From Rhodanobacter_A agri (GTDB taxonomy: Bacteria > Pseudomonadota > Gammaproteobacteria > Xanthomonadales > Rhodanobacteraceae), in contig NZ_JADIKL010000005.1 in NCBI RefSeq assembly GCF_044904705.1, positions 215,318 through 279,317 on the forward strand: 64,000 nt of DNA, in the 5' to 3' direction. A program made the position numbers and the translations under genes. Position 1 is the first letter of the stretch, and every line of letters begins with the position of its first letter. The notes beneath the pieces are model-generated. The model saw nothing but the letters and a program-made list of their open reading frames with translations, was not told the DNA's origin and searched no databases. Positions 37,784-47,498 of this stretch are shown here, piece by piece.

Positions 37784-38749
37784 TCAGCCCACCGTCTTCT
37801 GCTGGTCCAGCCAGCGTTCGGCGTCCAGCGCGGCCATGCAGCCGAAGCCGGCCGAGGTGATCGCCTGGCGGTAGACGTGGTCGGCCACGTCGCCGGCGGC
37901 GAACACGCCGGGCACCGAGGTCATCGTGGCCATGCCGCTCTGGCCGCTGTGGATCTTCAGGTAGCCGTCGTGCATCTCCAGTTGGCCCTCGAAGATGCCG
38001 GTGTTCGGCGTATGGCCGATCGCCACGAAGAAGCCGGTGGCGGCGATGTCGCGGGTGGCGCCGGAGTTGACGTCCTTCACGCGCACGCCGGTGACGCCGG
38101 AGTCGTCGCCCAGCACTTCGTCCACGGTGTGGTTCCACACCAGCTCGATCTTGCCGGCGGCGGCTTTCTCGAACAGCTTGTCCTGCATGATCTTCTCCGC
38201 GCGCAGCTTGTCGCGGCGATGCACCAGGTAGACCTTGCTGGCGATGTTGGCGAGGTACAGCGCCTCTTCGACCGCGGTGTTGCCGCCGCCGATCACCACC
38301 ACTTCCTGCTCGCGGAAGAAGAAACCGTCGCAAGTGGCGCAGGCGGACACGCCCTTGCCCTTGAACTTCTCCTCGCTGGCGATGCCGAGGTACTTAGCGG
38401 TGGCGCCGGTGGCGATGATCAGCGCGTCGGTGGTGTATTCGCCGGAGTCGCCCTTGAGGCGGAACGGGCGCTGCTTCAGATCCACCGAGTGGACGTGGTC
38501 GAAGATCATCTCGGTGTGGAAACGCTCGGCGTGCTCGGCCATGCGCTGCATCAGCGCCGGACCCTGCAGACCCTCCACGTCGCCCGGCCAGTTGTCCACG
38601 TCGGTGGTGGTCATCAGCTGGCCGCCCTGCTGCAGGCCGGTGATCATGGTCGGCTTCAGGTTGGCGCGCGCGGCGTACACCGCGGCGGTGTAGCCGGCCG
38701 GGCCGGAGCCGAGGATCAACAGGCGGGTGTGCTTGGGCGTGGCGGTCAT
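37784..38749 (-). CDS. trxB: Thioredoxin-disulfide reductase
   Basis: A 321-residue FAD enzyme that uses NADPH to reduce thioredoxin. It has the FAD-binding GSGPAGYTAAVYAARA at residues 14-29, the redox pair in CATCDGFF (about residue 137), the NADPH-binding VVIGGGNTAVEEALYLA and the C-terminal FAD contact GVFAAGDVAD. It is transcribed away from ftsK. Confidence 0.98.
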   Translation of the reverse strand: MTATPKHTRLLILGSGPAGYTAAVYAARANLKPTMITGLQQGGQLMTTTDVDNWPGDVEGLQGPALMQRMAEHAERFHTEMIFDHVHSVDLKQRPFRLKGDSGEYTTDALIIATGATAKYLGIASEEKFKGKGVSACATCDGFFFREQEVVVIGGGNTAVEEALYLANIASKVYLVHRRDKLRAEKIMQDKLFEKAAAGKIELVWNHTVDEVLGDDSGVTGVRVKDVNSGATRDIAATGFFVAIGHTPNTGIFEGQLEMHDGYLKIHSGQSGMATMTSVPGVFAAGDVADHVYRQAITSAGFGCMAALDAERWLDQQKTVG

Positions 38750-38975
38750 GCGTGGTTTCCTCAGAGTGGCCGGCGGCTTGCGTGGCTATTCGCCACCGCC
38801 GCCGCGAAGGTTGCATCACCGTGGCGGGCACGGATGCAGGCCAGCAAGGATGGGGAAGGCCGGCGGCCGATTCAAGCCATGGCGTGCCGATTCCTTCCTT
38901 CTCTTTGGCAAGAGATGTGGCGTGGCAGGCACGCAAGTGCTTGATCGGCGGTGGCAGGGCAGACCCGCTGACTCC

Positions 38976-39034
38976 AAAATCGCCAAGAGGGCGGTTTTTC
39001 GGGATTCCCTGTGTAGACTTGCCGGGAATCCCGA
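38976..39034. promoter_or_regulatory. Two back-to-back hairpins in the trxB-ftsK intergenic region
   Basis: The divergent intergenic stretch 38750-39055 (306 bp) contains no gene. It holds a stem of 9 bp with one G-U (38976-38984 with 38990-38998) ending in a run of T, directly followed by an 11-bp perfect inverted repeat (38999-39009 with 39024-39034). The second ends 21 nt before the ftsK GTG. The arrangement could attenuate or modulate the ftsK message, or simply separate divergent transcripts. Confidence 0.5.
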
Positions 39035-39055
39035 CAACCAAGGAAGCCCGTCCCG

Positions 39056-41383
39056 GTGGCGCGCAGCGCAAACGTCAAGCAGAAGAAGGAAACGGTCGCC
39101 CTGAGCGACGAGCTGAAGCGCCGCCTGCGCGAGGCGGGGGCGCTGGTATTGCTGCCGCTGGCGCTGTACTTGCTGGTGTGTCTGTTCAGCTACAACGCCC
39201 AAGACCCGAGCTGGTCGCACGTCGGCGCGTCGGCGCACGTGCACAACCTGGGCGGCACGGTGGGCGCCTATGTCGCCGACCTGCTGCGCTACCTGTTCGG
39301 CGGCGTGGCCTATTTCTTCCCGCTGCTGTTGCTGCTGCTGGGCGTGCAGGTGCTGCGCCAGCGCGGCGCGCAGCCGGTGCATCCGTGGGAATCCTCGCTG
39401 CGCCTGATCGGCGCGGTGTTCTTCTTCATCACCGCGCCGGGCCTGTGCTGGCTCAACTTCCGGCAGAGCACGATGGAGCCGCAAGGCGCCGGCGGCGTGA
39501 TCGGCAGCGCGGTGGCGCGCGGCCTGCTTGCCGCGTTCGGCGAGAAGGGCGCCCCGCTGCTGCTGCTGGCGCTGTTCCTGGTGGCGGTGACGCTGGCTAC
39601 CGGGCTGTCGTGGTTCAAGGTGATGGACTGGACCGGGCAAGCCACGTTGCGTGCGGTCGAGTGGCTGCGCGGCAAGCTGCGTGAGGCGCCCGACGCGCTC
39701 AAGGCGCAGCAGGCGCGCGCCGAGCGCGAGACGGCGAAGAAGGTCGAAGCGGTCAAGCAGGCCAAGCGCGAACCGGTGCGCATCGAGACGCCGCCGGCGC
39801 CGGTGGCGAAGAGCGAGCGCGCCAAGCTGGAAACGCAGATCCCGCTGTTCACTGGCGCCTCCACGCCTGGCGAACTGCCACCGCTGTCGCTGCTGGACGA
39901 AGCGCCGGAGCAGGGCCCGGGCTATTCGGAGGAAACCCTGGAGGTGCTGTCGCGCCAGGTCGAGTTGAAGCTCAAGGATTTCCGCATCGAAGCCAAGGTG
40001 GTGGGCGTCTATCCCGGCCCGGTGATCACCCGCTTCGAGCTGGAGCCCGCAGCCGGCGTGCGCGGCTCGCAGGTGTCCAGCCTGGACAAGGACATCGCGC
40101 GCGGCCTGTCGGTGGTCAGCGTGCGCGTGGTCGACGTGATTCCGGGCAAGAACGTGATCGGCCTGGAGATCCCGAACGCAAAGAAGCAGATCGTCTATCT
40201 CTCCGAGATCCTGCGCTCGGACCGCTACGACCAGACCAAGTCGCCGTTGGCGCTGGCGCTGGGCAAGGACATCGGCGGTCGCGCGGTGGTGACCGACCTC
40301 GCCAAGATGCCGCACTTGCTGGTGGCCGGCACCACCGGTTCCGGCAAATCCGTCGCGGTCAACGCGATGGTGCTGAGCCTGCTGTACAAGGCCAGCCCGA
40401 AAGACGTGCGGATGATCATGATCGACCCGAAGATGCTGGAGCTCTCTGTCTACGAGGGCATTCCGCATCTGCTGGCGCCGGTGGTCACCGACATGAAGGA
40501 GGCTGCCAATGCGCTGCGCTGGTGCGTGGCCGAGATGGAGCGCCGCTACCGGCTGATGGCCGCAGTGGGCGTGCGCAATCTCAGCGGCTTCAACAAGAAG
40601 GTGAAGGACGCCGAGAATGCCGGCCAGCCGCTGCTGGACCCGCTGTTCCGCCCCAATCCCGAGATGCCGAACCTCGCCGCGGAACCGCTGGAGCCGCTGC
40701 CCTACATCGTGATCATCATCGACGAGTTCGCCGACATGATGATGATCGTGGGCAAGAAGGTGGAGGAGCTGATCGCCCGCCTCGCCCAGAAGGCGCGCGC
40801 CGCCGGCGTGCACCTGGTGCTGGCCACGCAGCGTCCGTCGGTGGATGTGATCACCGGCCTGATCAAGGCCAACATCCCCACCCGCATCGCCTTCCAGGTG
40901 TCGAGCAAGATCGACTCGCGCACGATTCTCGACCAGAGCGGCGCCGAGGCGCTGCTCGGCCACGGCGACATGCTCTACCTGCCGCCCGGCACCGCCATGC
41001 CCGAGCGCGTGCACGGCGCCTTCGTGGACGACCACGAGGTGCACAACGTGGTGGCCTGGCTGAAGGCGCAGGGTGCGCCGCAGTACATCGAGGGCGTGCT
41101 GGAAGAGGTGCAGGCCACCGCCGACGGCAAGTTCATCAACGACGCCGGCTTGCCGCAGGAAGGCGAAGAGGGCGGCGACGCCGACGCCCAGCTCTACGAC
41201 AAGGCCGTGGCCATCGTCACCCAGACCCGCCGCGCCTCGATCTCCGGTGTGCAGCGGCACCTGCGCATCGGCTACAACCGCGCCGCGCGGCTGATCGAAC
41301 AGATGGAGCAGGATGGCGTGGTCAGCGCCCCGCAGCACAACGGCAACCGCGAGGTGCTTGCACCGCCGCCGCCGAAGGGGTGA
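39056..41383 (+). CDS. ftsK: DNA translocase FtsK
   Basis: A 775-residue cell-division DNA pump that moves chromosome dimers toward XerCD. It has four N-terminal membrane helices (residues 25-175), a short basic linker (much shorter than in E. coli), and the motor with Walker A GTTGSGKSV (about residue 427) and Walker B YIVIIIDEFADMM. The C-terminal winged-helix gamma domain (TQTRRASISGVQRHLRIGYNRAARLIEQME) reads KOPS. The start is GTG at 39056 after AGGAAG. Confidence 0.97.
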   Translation: MARSANVKQKKETVALSDELKRRLREAGALVLLPLALYLLVCLFSYNAQDPSWSHVGASAHVHNLGGTVGAYVADLLRYLFGGVAYFFPLLLLLLGVQVLRQRGAQPVHPWESSLRLIGAVFFFITAPGLCWLNFRQSTMEPQGAGGVIGSAVARGLLAAFGEKGAPLLLLALFLVAVTLATGLSWFKVMDWTGQATLRAVEWLRGKLREAPDALKAQQARAERETAKKVEAVKQAKREPVRIETPPAPVAKSERAKLETQIPLFTGASTPGELPPLSLLDEAPEQGPGYSEETLEVLSRQVELKLKDFRIEAKVVGVYPGPVITRFELEPAAGVRGSQVSSLDKDIARGLSVVSVRVVDVIPGKNVIGLEIPNAKKQIVYLSEILRSDRYDQTKSPLALALGKDIGGRAVVTDLAKMPHLLVAGTTGSGKSVAVNAMVLSLLYKASPKDVRMIMIDPKMLELSVYEGIPHLLAPVVTDMKEAANALRWCVAEMERRYRLMAAVGVRNLSGFNKKVKDAENAGQPLLDPLFRPNPEMPNLAAEPLEPLPYIVIIIDEFADMMMIVGKKVEELIARLAQKARAAGVHLVLATQRPSVDVITGLIKANIPTRIAFQVSSKIDSRTILDQSGAEALLGHGDMLYLPPGTAMPERVHGAFVDDHEVHNVVAWLKAQGAPQYIEGVLEEVQATADGKFINDAGLPQEGEEGGDADAQLYDKAVAIVTQTRRASISGVQRHLRIGYNRAARLIEQMEQDGVVSAPQHNGNREVLAPPPPKG

Positions 41384-41417
41384 TTGATCTCTTCCCCGGG
41401 GGAGAAGGCGTATGGCG

Positions 41418-41446
41418 TCGAACGGTTAAGCCTTCCCCTCTACAAT
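41418..41446 (+). promoter_or_regulatory. Candidate promoter of lolA
   Basis: TACAAT (41441-41446) lies 30 nt upstream of the lolA ATG, with the weak -35 TCGAAC at 17-bp spacing. It suggests lolA has its own promoter besides read-through from ftsK. Confidence 0.45.
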
Positions 41447-41475
41447 GCGCCTATCGCATTGCGCCCAGGGTTGCC

Positions 41476-42135
41476 ATGAAACGCTTCGCTATCGCCGCCG
41501 CCGCACTCCTGCTGTCGCTGACGGGCATGGCCCAGGCCGCCACCGGCGCAGCCCGGGCCCGCCTGGATGCCTTTGCCACGGGCCTGCATTCGCTCACCGG
41601 CAGTTTCAGCCAGAACCTGGTCGACCCGAACGGCAATGCCGGCAAGGCCAGCAGCGGCACGCTGGCGCTGGAGGCGCCGCGGCAGTTCCGCTGGGAAACC
41701 ACCGCGCCTTACAAGCAGACCATCGTGGCCGACGGCAGCCGCGTGTGGATGTACGACCCCGAGCTGGAGCAGGTCACCGTGCGCGTCCAGAGCAGCGAGG
41801 AGGCGCACAGCCCGCTCACCGTGCTCACCGACCTCAAGCAGATGGACCGCGAGTTCAAGGTCAGCGAGCAGGGCGAGCACGATGGCCTGGCCTGGCTGCG
41901 CCTCACCTCCACCGCGAAGGACCCGCAGTTCGCCTATGCCGACCTCGGTTTCGACGCGAACGGCCTGGCGCGCATGACCTTCAAGGACCAGCTGGGCTCC
42001 ACCACCGACATCCGCTTCTCGAACTGGAAGCGCAACGTGGCGATTCCGTCCTCGGTGTTCACCTTCGTGCCGCCCAAAGGGGCCGACGTGATCGGCGACG
42101 CGCCGGTGTTGCAAGTGCAGCCACTGAAGAACTGA
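41476..42135 (+). CDS. lolA: Outer-membrane lipoprotein carrier protein LolA
   Basis: A 219-residue periplasmic chaperone that carries lipoproteins from LolCDE to LolB. The signal peptide covers residues 1-21 (ending AQA). The mature part carries the conserved LTGSFSQNLVDPNG, PRQFRWETTAPYKQTIVADGSRVWMYDPELEQVTV and C-terminal FSNWKRNVAIPSSVFTFVPPKGADV. The ATG at 41476 begins the signal peptide; an extended frame upstream lies within ftsK in another phase. Confidence 0.97.
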   Translation: MKRFAIAAAALLLSLTGMAQAATGAARARLDAFATGLHSLTGSFSQNLVDPNGNAGKASSGTLALEAPRQFRWETTAPYKQTIVADGSRVWMYDPELEQVTVRVQSSEEAHSPLTVLTDLKQMDREFKVSEQGEHDGLAWLRLTSTAKDPQFAYADLGFDANGLARMTFKDQLGSTTDIRFSNWKRNVAIPSSVFTFVPPKGADVIGDAPVLQVQPLKN

Positions 42136-42165
42136 GCCGGAGCCTCCGTTGAGCGGGCACCCCTG

Positions 42166-42855
42166 ATGCCGGTATTGCGCCAGCTGCCGCGCTGGGCCTG
42201 GTTCGGCACCGCCGTGCTGGCCTTCATCGCGGGCCAGGTCAATGCGGTGGGCTACCTGGGTTTCAGGCACGAATCCATCAGCAACATGACCGGCAACACC
42301 AGCTTGCTCGGCATCGCGCTGGGGCAGGGCGATACCGGGGAGACGGTGCACTGGGTGCTGGCCATCGCGGCCTTCGTGCTGGGCGCCATGCTGAGCGGCA
42401 TGATCGTGCAGCAGAGCACGCTGAAACTCGGCCGGCGCTACGGCGTGGCGCTGGTGCTGGAGTCCTTGCTGCTGTTTGCCGCCGTGCCCCTGCTGGATGC
42501 TTCCGACGCTGCCGGCCTGTATCTGGCTTCGGTGGGCATGGGGCTGCAGAACGGCATGGTCAGTGCCTTCAGCGGCGCGGTGGTCCGCACCACCCACGTC
42601 ACCGGCATCTTCACCGATATGGGCATTTACCTCGGCCACCTGCTGCGCGGCCTGCCGGTGGACAGGTTGCGCCTGCGCGTCTGCGTGCTGGTGGCGGCCA
42701 GCTTCACGCTTGGCAGCGCCGCCGGCGCCGGCTTGTTCCGCATGATGCACGAGCACAGCTTGCTGATTCCTGCGGTGCTCACCGGGGTCTGCGGCTTGGG
42801 CTACGGCTTGTATCGGCTATACGCGCCGGGCAGCGCAGCTTCCACCGACGAATGA
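42166..42855 (+). CDS. DUF1275 family membrane protein (YoaK-like)
   Basis: A 229-residue protein with about six membrane helices and the family pattern AFIAGQVNAVGYLGF, SNMTGNTSLLGIALG and THVTGIFTDMGIYLGHLL. The function of DUF1275 is unknown; a transporter role is only a guess. It follows lolA by 30 nt and may be co-transcribed. Confidence 0.85.
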   Translation: MPVLRQLPRWAWFGTAVLAFIAGQVNAVGYLGFRHESISNMTGNTSLLGIALGQGDTGETVHWVLAIAAFVLGAMLSGMIVQQSTLKLGRRYGVALVLESLLLFAAVPLLDASDAAGLYLASVGMGLQNGMVSAFSGAVVRTTHVTGIFTDMGIYLGHLLRGLPVDRLRLRVCVLVAASFTLGSAAGAGLFRMMHEHSLLIPAVLTGVCGLGYGLYRLYAPGSAASTDE

Positions 42856-42877
42856 TTGCGCCACGCTGCGGGCGGGT

Positions 42878-45800
42878 TCATCCCGCCAGCGTGCAGCAGT
42901 CGCGTCCGCGGTGCTTGGATTCGTAGAGCGCGGTGTCGGCGCGCGACAGCCACGAGGTCATGCTTTCGCCAGGCTTGAGTTCGGCGATGCCGATGCTCAC
43001 CGTGATGGTGATGGCGCGACCCTCGTGCCACGTACGCGAAGTCCGTAGCGACAGGCGGATCTGTTCGGCGATCGCCATCGCGTGACTGCCGGGGTTGTTC
43101 GGCAGGCAGAGCACCAGCTCTTCGCCGCCGTAGCGACCGATCAGGTCGCCGTTGCGCAACTGCTGGCAGATGACGCCCGTGCTGGAACGCAGCACCGCAT
43201 CGCCGGCGAGGTGGCCGTGTTCGTCGTTGATCCGCTTGAAGCGGTCCAGATCCAGCAGGGCGATGCACGCCGGCGTCGCGCCGGCGGTGCGCCGCACGCC
43301 TTCGGCCAGTTCGAGGAAGCGGCGGCGATTGCTGACGCCGGTCAGTTCGTCGGTGCCGGCAAGCAGGTCCAGCCGCCGGTTGGCGGCAAGCAGCTCGCGC
43401 GTGTGCTCGTCGATCTGCGCCTGTAGCTGCGCAGCGCGGCGGCGCAGGTAGATCGTGCGCAGCTGCACCAGCAGCACGACCAGCGTCAGCAGCAGCAGGA
43501 TCGCCAGCAAGCGCGCCCAGAGCGTCTCGTACCACAGCGGTGCCACGGTGACGGCCAACGTGCTTTCGGCCGTGCGCGCATGCAGGCCGCGCGGCACGGC
43601 GCGCAAATGCAGCACGTAGTGGCCGTGCGGCAGGTTGGTGTAGACCGCGCTCGGCATGCCGCCCTTGGGAACATCGATCCAGGCGTCGTCGAAGCCGTCC
43701 ATGCGATAGCTGTAGGCAGTTTCAGACGACGCTTGGTAGTCGAGCAGGGCGAAGTCGATCCGCAGGCTGCGCTCTTGCGCGGCCAGCGCCAGCGTGCCGT
43801 GGTCGCCGGGCAACAGGCCGAACGGCAGCGGGTGCCCGTTCACCAGGGCATTGGTGATGCGCAGCGGTACCTTCGGCGCGTCCGGCAGCCGTCCCTGCGT
43901 GCGGATCAGGGTGAGGCCGCCGAGGCCGCCGAACAGCAAGGTACCGTCGGGCATGCGTGCGGCGGCGGCGTAGATGTAGCTGGAGATGCGCTGGCCGTCG
44001 CGGACGCCGAGGTTGCGGATGCGCAGGCTGCGGCCGCCGACTACCGAGATGCCGTTGGACGTGCTCACCCATAGGTTGCCCTCGTTGTCGGGCAGCAAGG
44101 CGGTGATCTTGTCGCTGACGAGGCCCGCGGCCACGCCGAGTCGCTGGAAGCGGTAGGGCGGCGTGCCGCCGTGCGGCAGCATGGCGAGGCCGCCGAGCGT
44201 ACCGGCCCACAGGCGGCCCTGCGTGTCGACGGCGATGGAATCCACCAGGTCCTGCGGCAGGCTGGCCGGATCGCCGTCACGCTCGGACAGGTTCACGAAG
44301 CCGCCGGTCTGCAGCGCATCGCTTGCCACGCTGATGCCGTTGTTGGTGGCGTACCAGACCTGCTTGCCGACGCGCGCGATCTGGCGCACGGTGTCGTTGG
44401 TCAGGCTGCCGGGCTGGTCGGCGGCGTGGCGGAAATGCACCAGCTGGCCGCTGCGCGTGTCGTAGCGGTACACGCCGTTGTAGGTGCCGATCAGCATGTA
44501 GCCATCCAGGCGCAGCAGACTCAGCACCGGGCTGTCGCCCAGCGCGGGCAGGATCGCGTCGCGCACGGCCAGCGTGTCCGGATCGATCTGTGCCAGGCCC
44601 TGGGTGCCGATCCAGATCGAACCGTCCGGTGCTTCGGCGAGGCTTTGCACGTCGCGGCGCAACTGCTTGCCGGTCAGCCGCAGATGGCGCACGTTGCCGG
44701 TGACCGGGTCGATGATGTCGATCTCGCCTGCGGCCATGCCCAGCCAGATCCGGCCGCGCGTATCGACGTGGATGCTGCGCACGTTGGGATTGGCCAACGA
44801 GTGCGCGACGTCGGACGAGGGCAGCATGGAGAACGCGATGTTGCTCCCGGCGTTGCTGCGCGCCACGCCCAGGTCGGTGGCGGCCCAGACATTGCCGGCC
44901 TGGCCCAGCAGCAGGGTACGCACGGAATTGCCAGGCAGCGAGGAGGGCAGCGAGGTGTCGTGGTCGAGCACGCGCGTGCCGGCGTCGCCGGGGCGGTAGG
45001 TCACGATGCCATCGCCGTCGGTGGCGATCCAGATCCGGCCCGGCCCTACCTCCAGGAAGTCGCGCACGGTGGCCTGCCGCGCGGTGCCGTCGTAGCCGCT
45101 GAAGCCGGGGATGGTGTGCCAGCTGCCGTCGGGCTCGCGGTAGACCGCGCCCATCTGCACGCTGCCCACCCACAAACGGCCTTCGGTGTCTTCGCGCAAG
45201 GCCCAGATTTCGTCGTGCAGCACCTTGTCGACCACGCCGGCGGGGTGCTCCGGGCGCACGAAGTCATGCTGGCCCGCGTAGCGTACGAGCAGGCCCTTGT
45301 CGTTGCCCAGCCACAGGTTGCCGGCGCGGTCCTGGTAGCTGCTGAAGTTGCGCGGGGCAGCCTGCGCGCCGGTACCCATCGTCTCGATGCGATCGTTGCG
45401 CAGGTCCAGACGATCCAGGCCGCTGTCGGTGGTGATCCACACGCCGGTGTCGCCGTCGGGCGACAAGCTGTAGATCTTGCGGTTGCCGGTGCCGCCGGGG
45501 CCGATCGGATAACTGTGGAACCGCCCGGTCTGGGGATCGAAGCGCGCCAGTCCGCCGGCATTGGTGCCTACCAGCACGCCGCCGTCCGGCAGCGCGAGCA
45601 GGCTGCGCACGTAGGTGTCGGGCAGGCCGGCTGCCGCGGCGTCGCCGAGCTCGAAGACCTGCATGCGGTAGCCGTCGTAGCGCGCCAGCCCGCCCATGGT
45701 GCCGATCCAGAGCAGGCCGTTGCGGTCCTGCGCCAGCGCGGTGGTGATGGAGTGGGGCAGACCTTCGGCCATGCCCACGGTGTCGAACCATTGCCGCTCG

Positions 45801-45904
45801 AAGGGTTGCCAGGGATCGACGATGCCGGCCGCGCGCAACCCCGCCAGGGGCAGCAGCATCAGCAAGGCCAGCAAGGCCGTGCGCAGGGCGGAGCCACCAC
45901 TCAC
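42878..45904 (-). CDS. Sensor diguanylate cyclase with two-component-regulator propeller
   Basis: A 1008-residue protein. Residues 1-25 form a signal peptide. A periplasmic beta-propeller of Reg_prop repeats (for example GLLWIGTMGGLARYDG, GRLWVGSVQMGAVYREPDG, GNLWVSTSNGISVV) extends to about 660. A Y_Y_Y domain, one membrane helix (about 765-785) and a coiled linker follow. The C-terminal GGDEF domain has an intact active site (GRYGGEELVL) and an RxxD inhibitory site five residues upstream (RNGD). It is expected to make cyclic di-GMP in response to a periplasmic ligand. The start is GTG after GGAGG. Confidence 0.93.
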   Translation of the reverse strand: MSGGSALRTALLALLMLLPLAGLRAAGIVDPWQPFERQWFDTVGMAEGLPHSITTALAQDRNGLLWIGTMGGLARYDGYRMQVFELGDAAAAGLPDTYVRSLLALPDGGVLVGTNAGGLARFDPQTGRFHSYPIGPGGTGNRKIYSLSPDGDTGVWITTDSGLDRLDLRNDRIETMGTGAQAAPRNFSSYQDRAGNLWLGNDKGLLVRYAGQHDFVRPEHPAGVVDKVLHDEIWALREDTEGRLWVGSVQMGAVYREPDGSWHTIPGFSGYDGTARQATVRDFLEVGPGRIWIATDGDGIVTYRPGDAGTRVLDHDTSLPSSLPGNSVRTLLLGQAGNVWAATDLGVARSNAGSNIAFSMLPSSDVAHSLANPNVRSIHVDTRGRIWLGMAAGEIDIIDPVTGNVRHLRLTGKQLRRDVQSLAEAPDGSIWIGTQGLAQIDPDTLAVRDAILPALGDSPVLSLLRLDGYMLIGTYNGVYRYDTRSGQLVHFRHAADQPGSLTNDTVRQIARVGKQVWYATNNGISVASDALQTGGFVNLSERDGDPASLPQDLVDSIAVDTQGRLWAGTLGGLAMLPHGGTPPYRFQRLGVAAGLVSDKITALLPDNEGNLWVSTSNGISVVGGRSLRIRNLGVRDGQRISSYIYAAAARMPDGTLLFGGLGGLTLIRTQGRLPDAPKVPLRITNALVNGHPLPFGLLPGDHGTLALAAQERSLRIDFALLDYQASSETAYSYRMDGFDDAWIDVPKGGMPSAVYTNLPHGHYVLHLRAVPRGLHARTAESTLAVTVAPLWYETLWARLLAILLLLTLVVLLVQLRTIYLRRRAAQLQAQIDEHTRELLAANRRLDLLAGTDELTGVSNRRRFLELAEGVRRTAGATPACIALLDLDRFKRINDEHGHLAGDAVLRSSTGVICQQLRNGDLIGRYGGEELVLCLPNNPGSHAMAIAEQIRLSLRTSRTWHEGRAITITVSIGIAELKPGESMTSWLSRADTALYESKHRGRDCCTLAG

Positions 45905-46070
45905 GCACGCGCCTCCGGACCGTCGCCCCGCTTTCGGCGGTGGCGGTGCGGATCAGGATGGCGATGTCTTTCCCCGGACATGCGCGGCTCCTTGCGTGGT
46001 GCGCTGTTCCCGGCCCTTATGATAGCCGGGCGGTCCTTGCCAGGGGCGGGGCGGCGCCCGTCGCCGTATC

Positions 46071-47420
46071 ATGGCCGCCATGCCCCAGGCTCCTTTCCAC
46101 TCGACCCCCTCCCTGTTTGCCGAACCCGAGGCGCTCAAGCCGCTGGCCGAGCGCATGCGTCCGCGCAACCTGGACGAAATCGTCGGCCAGCGTCGCCTGG
46201 TGGCGCCCGACCGCGCCCTGCGCCGCGCGCTGGAGGCGGGGCGGCTGCACTCCATGGTGCTGTGGGGGCCGCCCGGTTGCGGCAAGACCACGCTGGCGCT
46301 GCTGGTGGCGCAGTACGCCGACGCCGACTTCAAGGCCATTTCGGCGGTGCTTTCGGGCCTGCCTGAGGTGCGCAAGGCCTTGGCCGAGGCCGAGGGCAAT
46401 TTCGCCCAGGGCCGGCGCACCGTGCTGTTCGTGGACGAGGTGCACCGCTTCAACAAGGCCCAGCAGGACGCCTTCCTGCCGCACATCGAGCGTGGCGTGA
46501 TCCTGTTCGTGGGCGCCACTACCGAGAATCCCTCGTTCGAGCTGAACTCCGCGCTGCTCTCGCGCTGCCGTGTGCACGTGCTGGAGGCAGTGTCGGCGGA
46601 CGACATCGTGGCCGCGCTCAGGCGCGCCCTGGCGGATACAGAGCGCGGCCTCGGCGCGCAGCAATTGCAGGTGGAGGACGCCTCGCTGCAGCTGATCGCC
46701 CAGGCCGCCGACGGCGACGTTCGCCGCGCGCTCACCTTGCTGGAAATCGCCGCCGAGCTGGCCGAGGGCGGCCGTATCGGCCAGGCCACGCTGGAACAGG
46801 TGCTGGCCGACCGCACGCGCCGCTTCGACAAGCAGGGCGAACAGTTCTACGACCAGATCTCGGCACTGCACAAATCCGTGCGCTCCTCCGACCCCGATGC
46901 CGCCGTGTACTGGCTGGCGCGCATGCTCGACGGCGGCTGCGACCCGCGCTACCTCGCTCGCCGCATGACCCGCATGGCGGTGGAAGACGTGGGTCTGGCC
47001 GAGCCGCGCGCCTGGCGCATGGCGCTGGACGCCTGGGACACCTACGAGCGCCTCGGCAGCCCCGAGGGCGAGCTGGGCCTGGCCCAACTGGCGATCTGGC
47101 TGGCCGTGGCGCCCAAGAGCAATGCCGCTTACATGGCCTGGAACCAGGCCCGCGACGCCGTGCGCGACACCGGCACGCTGGACGTGCCGATGCACCTGCG
47201 CAACGCCCCCACCAAATTGATGAAGGGCCTGGGCTACGGCAAGGGCTACCAGTACGACCACGACGCCGAAGGCGGCGTCGCGCTCGACCAGCAATGCCTG
47301 CCCGACGCCCTGGCGGGCAGCGTGTTCTACGAGCCGGTGGAGCGCGGCCTGGAACTGCAACTGCGCGACAAGCTGCTGGCGCTGCGCGAAGCCCGCCGCA
47401 AGGCACGCGGCAAAGGCTGA
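46071..47420 (+). CDS. rarA: Replication-associated recombination protein A (MgsA/RarA AAA+ ATPase)
   Basis: A 449-residue clamp-loader-related AAA+ protein acting at stalled forks. Walker A is GPPGCGKTT (about residue 62), Walker B is VLFVDEVHRFNKAQQDAFLPHIE, and sensor 1 is ATTENPSFELNSALLSRC. The C-terminal tetramerisation domain follows (DGGCDPRYLARRMTRMAVEDVGLA). ATG at 46080 is an alternative start. The lolA-rarA-serS neighbourhood is the usual one. Confidence 0.96.
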   Translation: MAAMPQAPFHSTPSLFAEPEALKPLAERMRPRNLDEIVGQRRLVAPDRALRRALEAGRLHSMVLWGPPGCGKTTLALLVAQYADADFKAISAVLSGLPEVRKALAEAEGNFAQGRRTVLFVDEVHRFNKAQQDAFLPHIERGVILFVGATTENPSFELNSALLSRCRVHVLEAVSADDIVAALRRALADTERGLGAQQLQVEDASLQLIAQAADGDVRRALTLLEIAAELAEGGRIGQATLEQVLADRTRRFDKQGEQFYDQISALHKSVRSSDPDAAVYWLARMLDGGCDPRYLARRMTRMAVEDVGLAEPRAWRMALDAWDTYERLGSPEGELGLAQLAIWLAVAPKSNAAYMAWNQARDAVRDTGTLDVPMHLRNAPTKLMKGLGYGKGYQYDHDAEGGVALDQQCLPDALAGSVFYEPVERGLELQLRDKLLALREARRKARGKG

Positions 47421-47498
47421 GCAACGCTGCTGCGGCGCCGCTTGCCGGCTCAGGCGCGAGCTGCGAGATTCGGACCGGTCAAACGGGGAGGGCGAGAC

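Noticed and set aside
38816..41338. 840-residue open frame antisense to ftsK
   Set aside because: It is a shadow of ftsK with repetitive HQ/RA composition and no domain.
44171..46366. 731-residue open frame opposite the diguanylate cyclase
   Set aside because: The protein on the minus strand has clear Reg_prop and GGDEF motifs; this frame has only low-complexity sequence.
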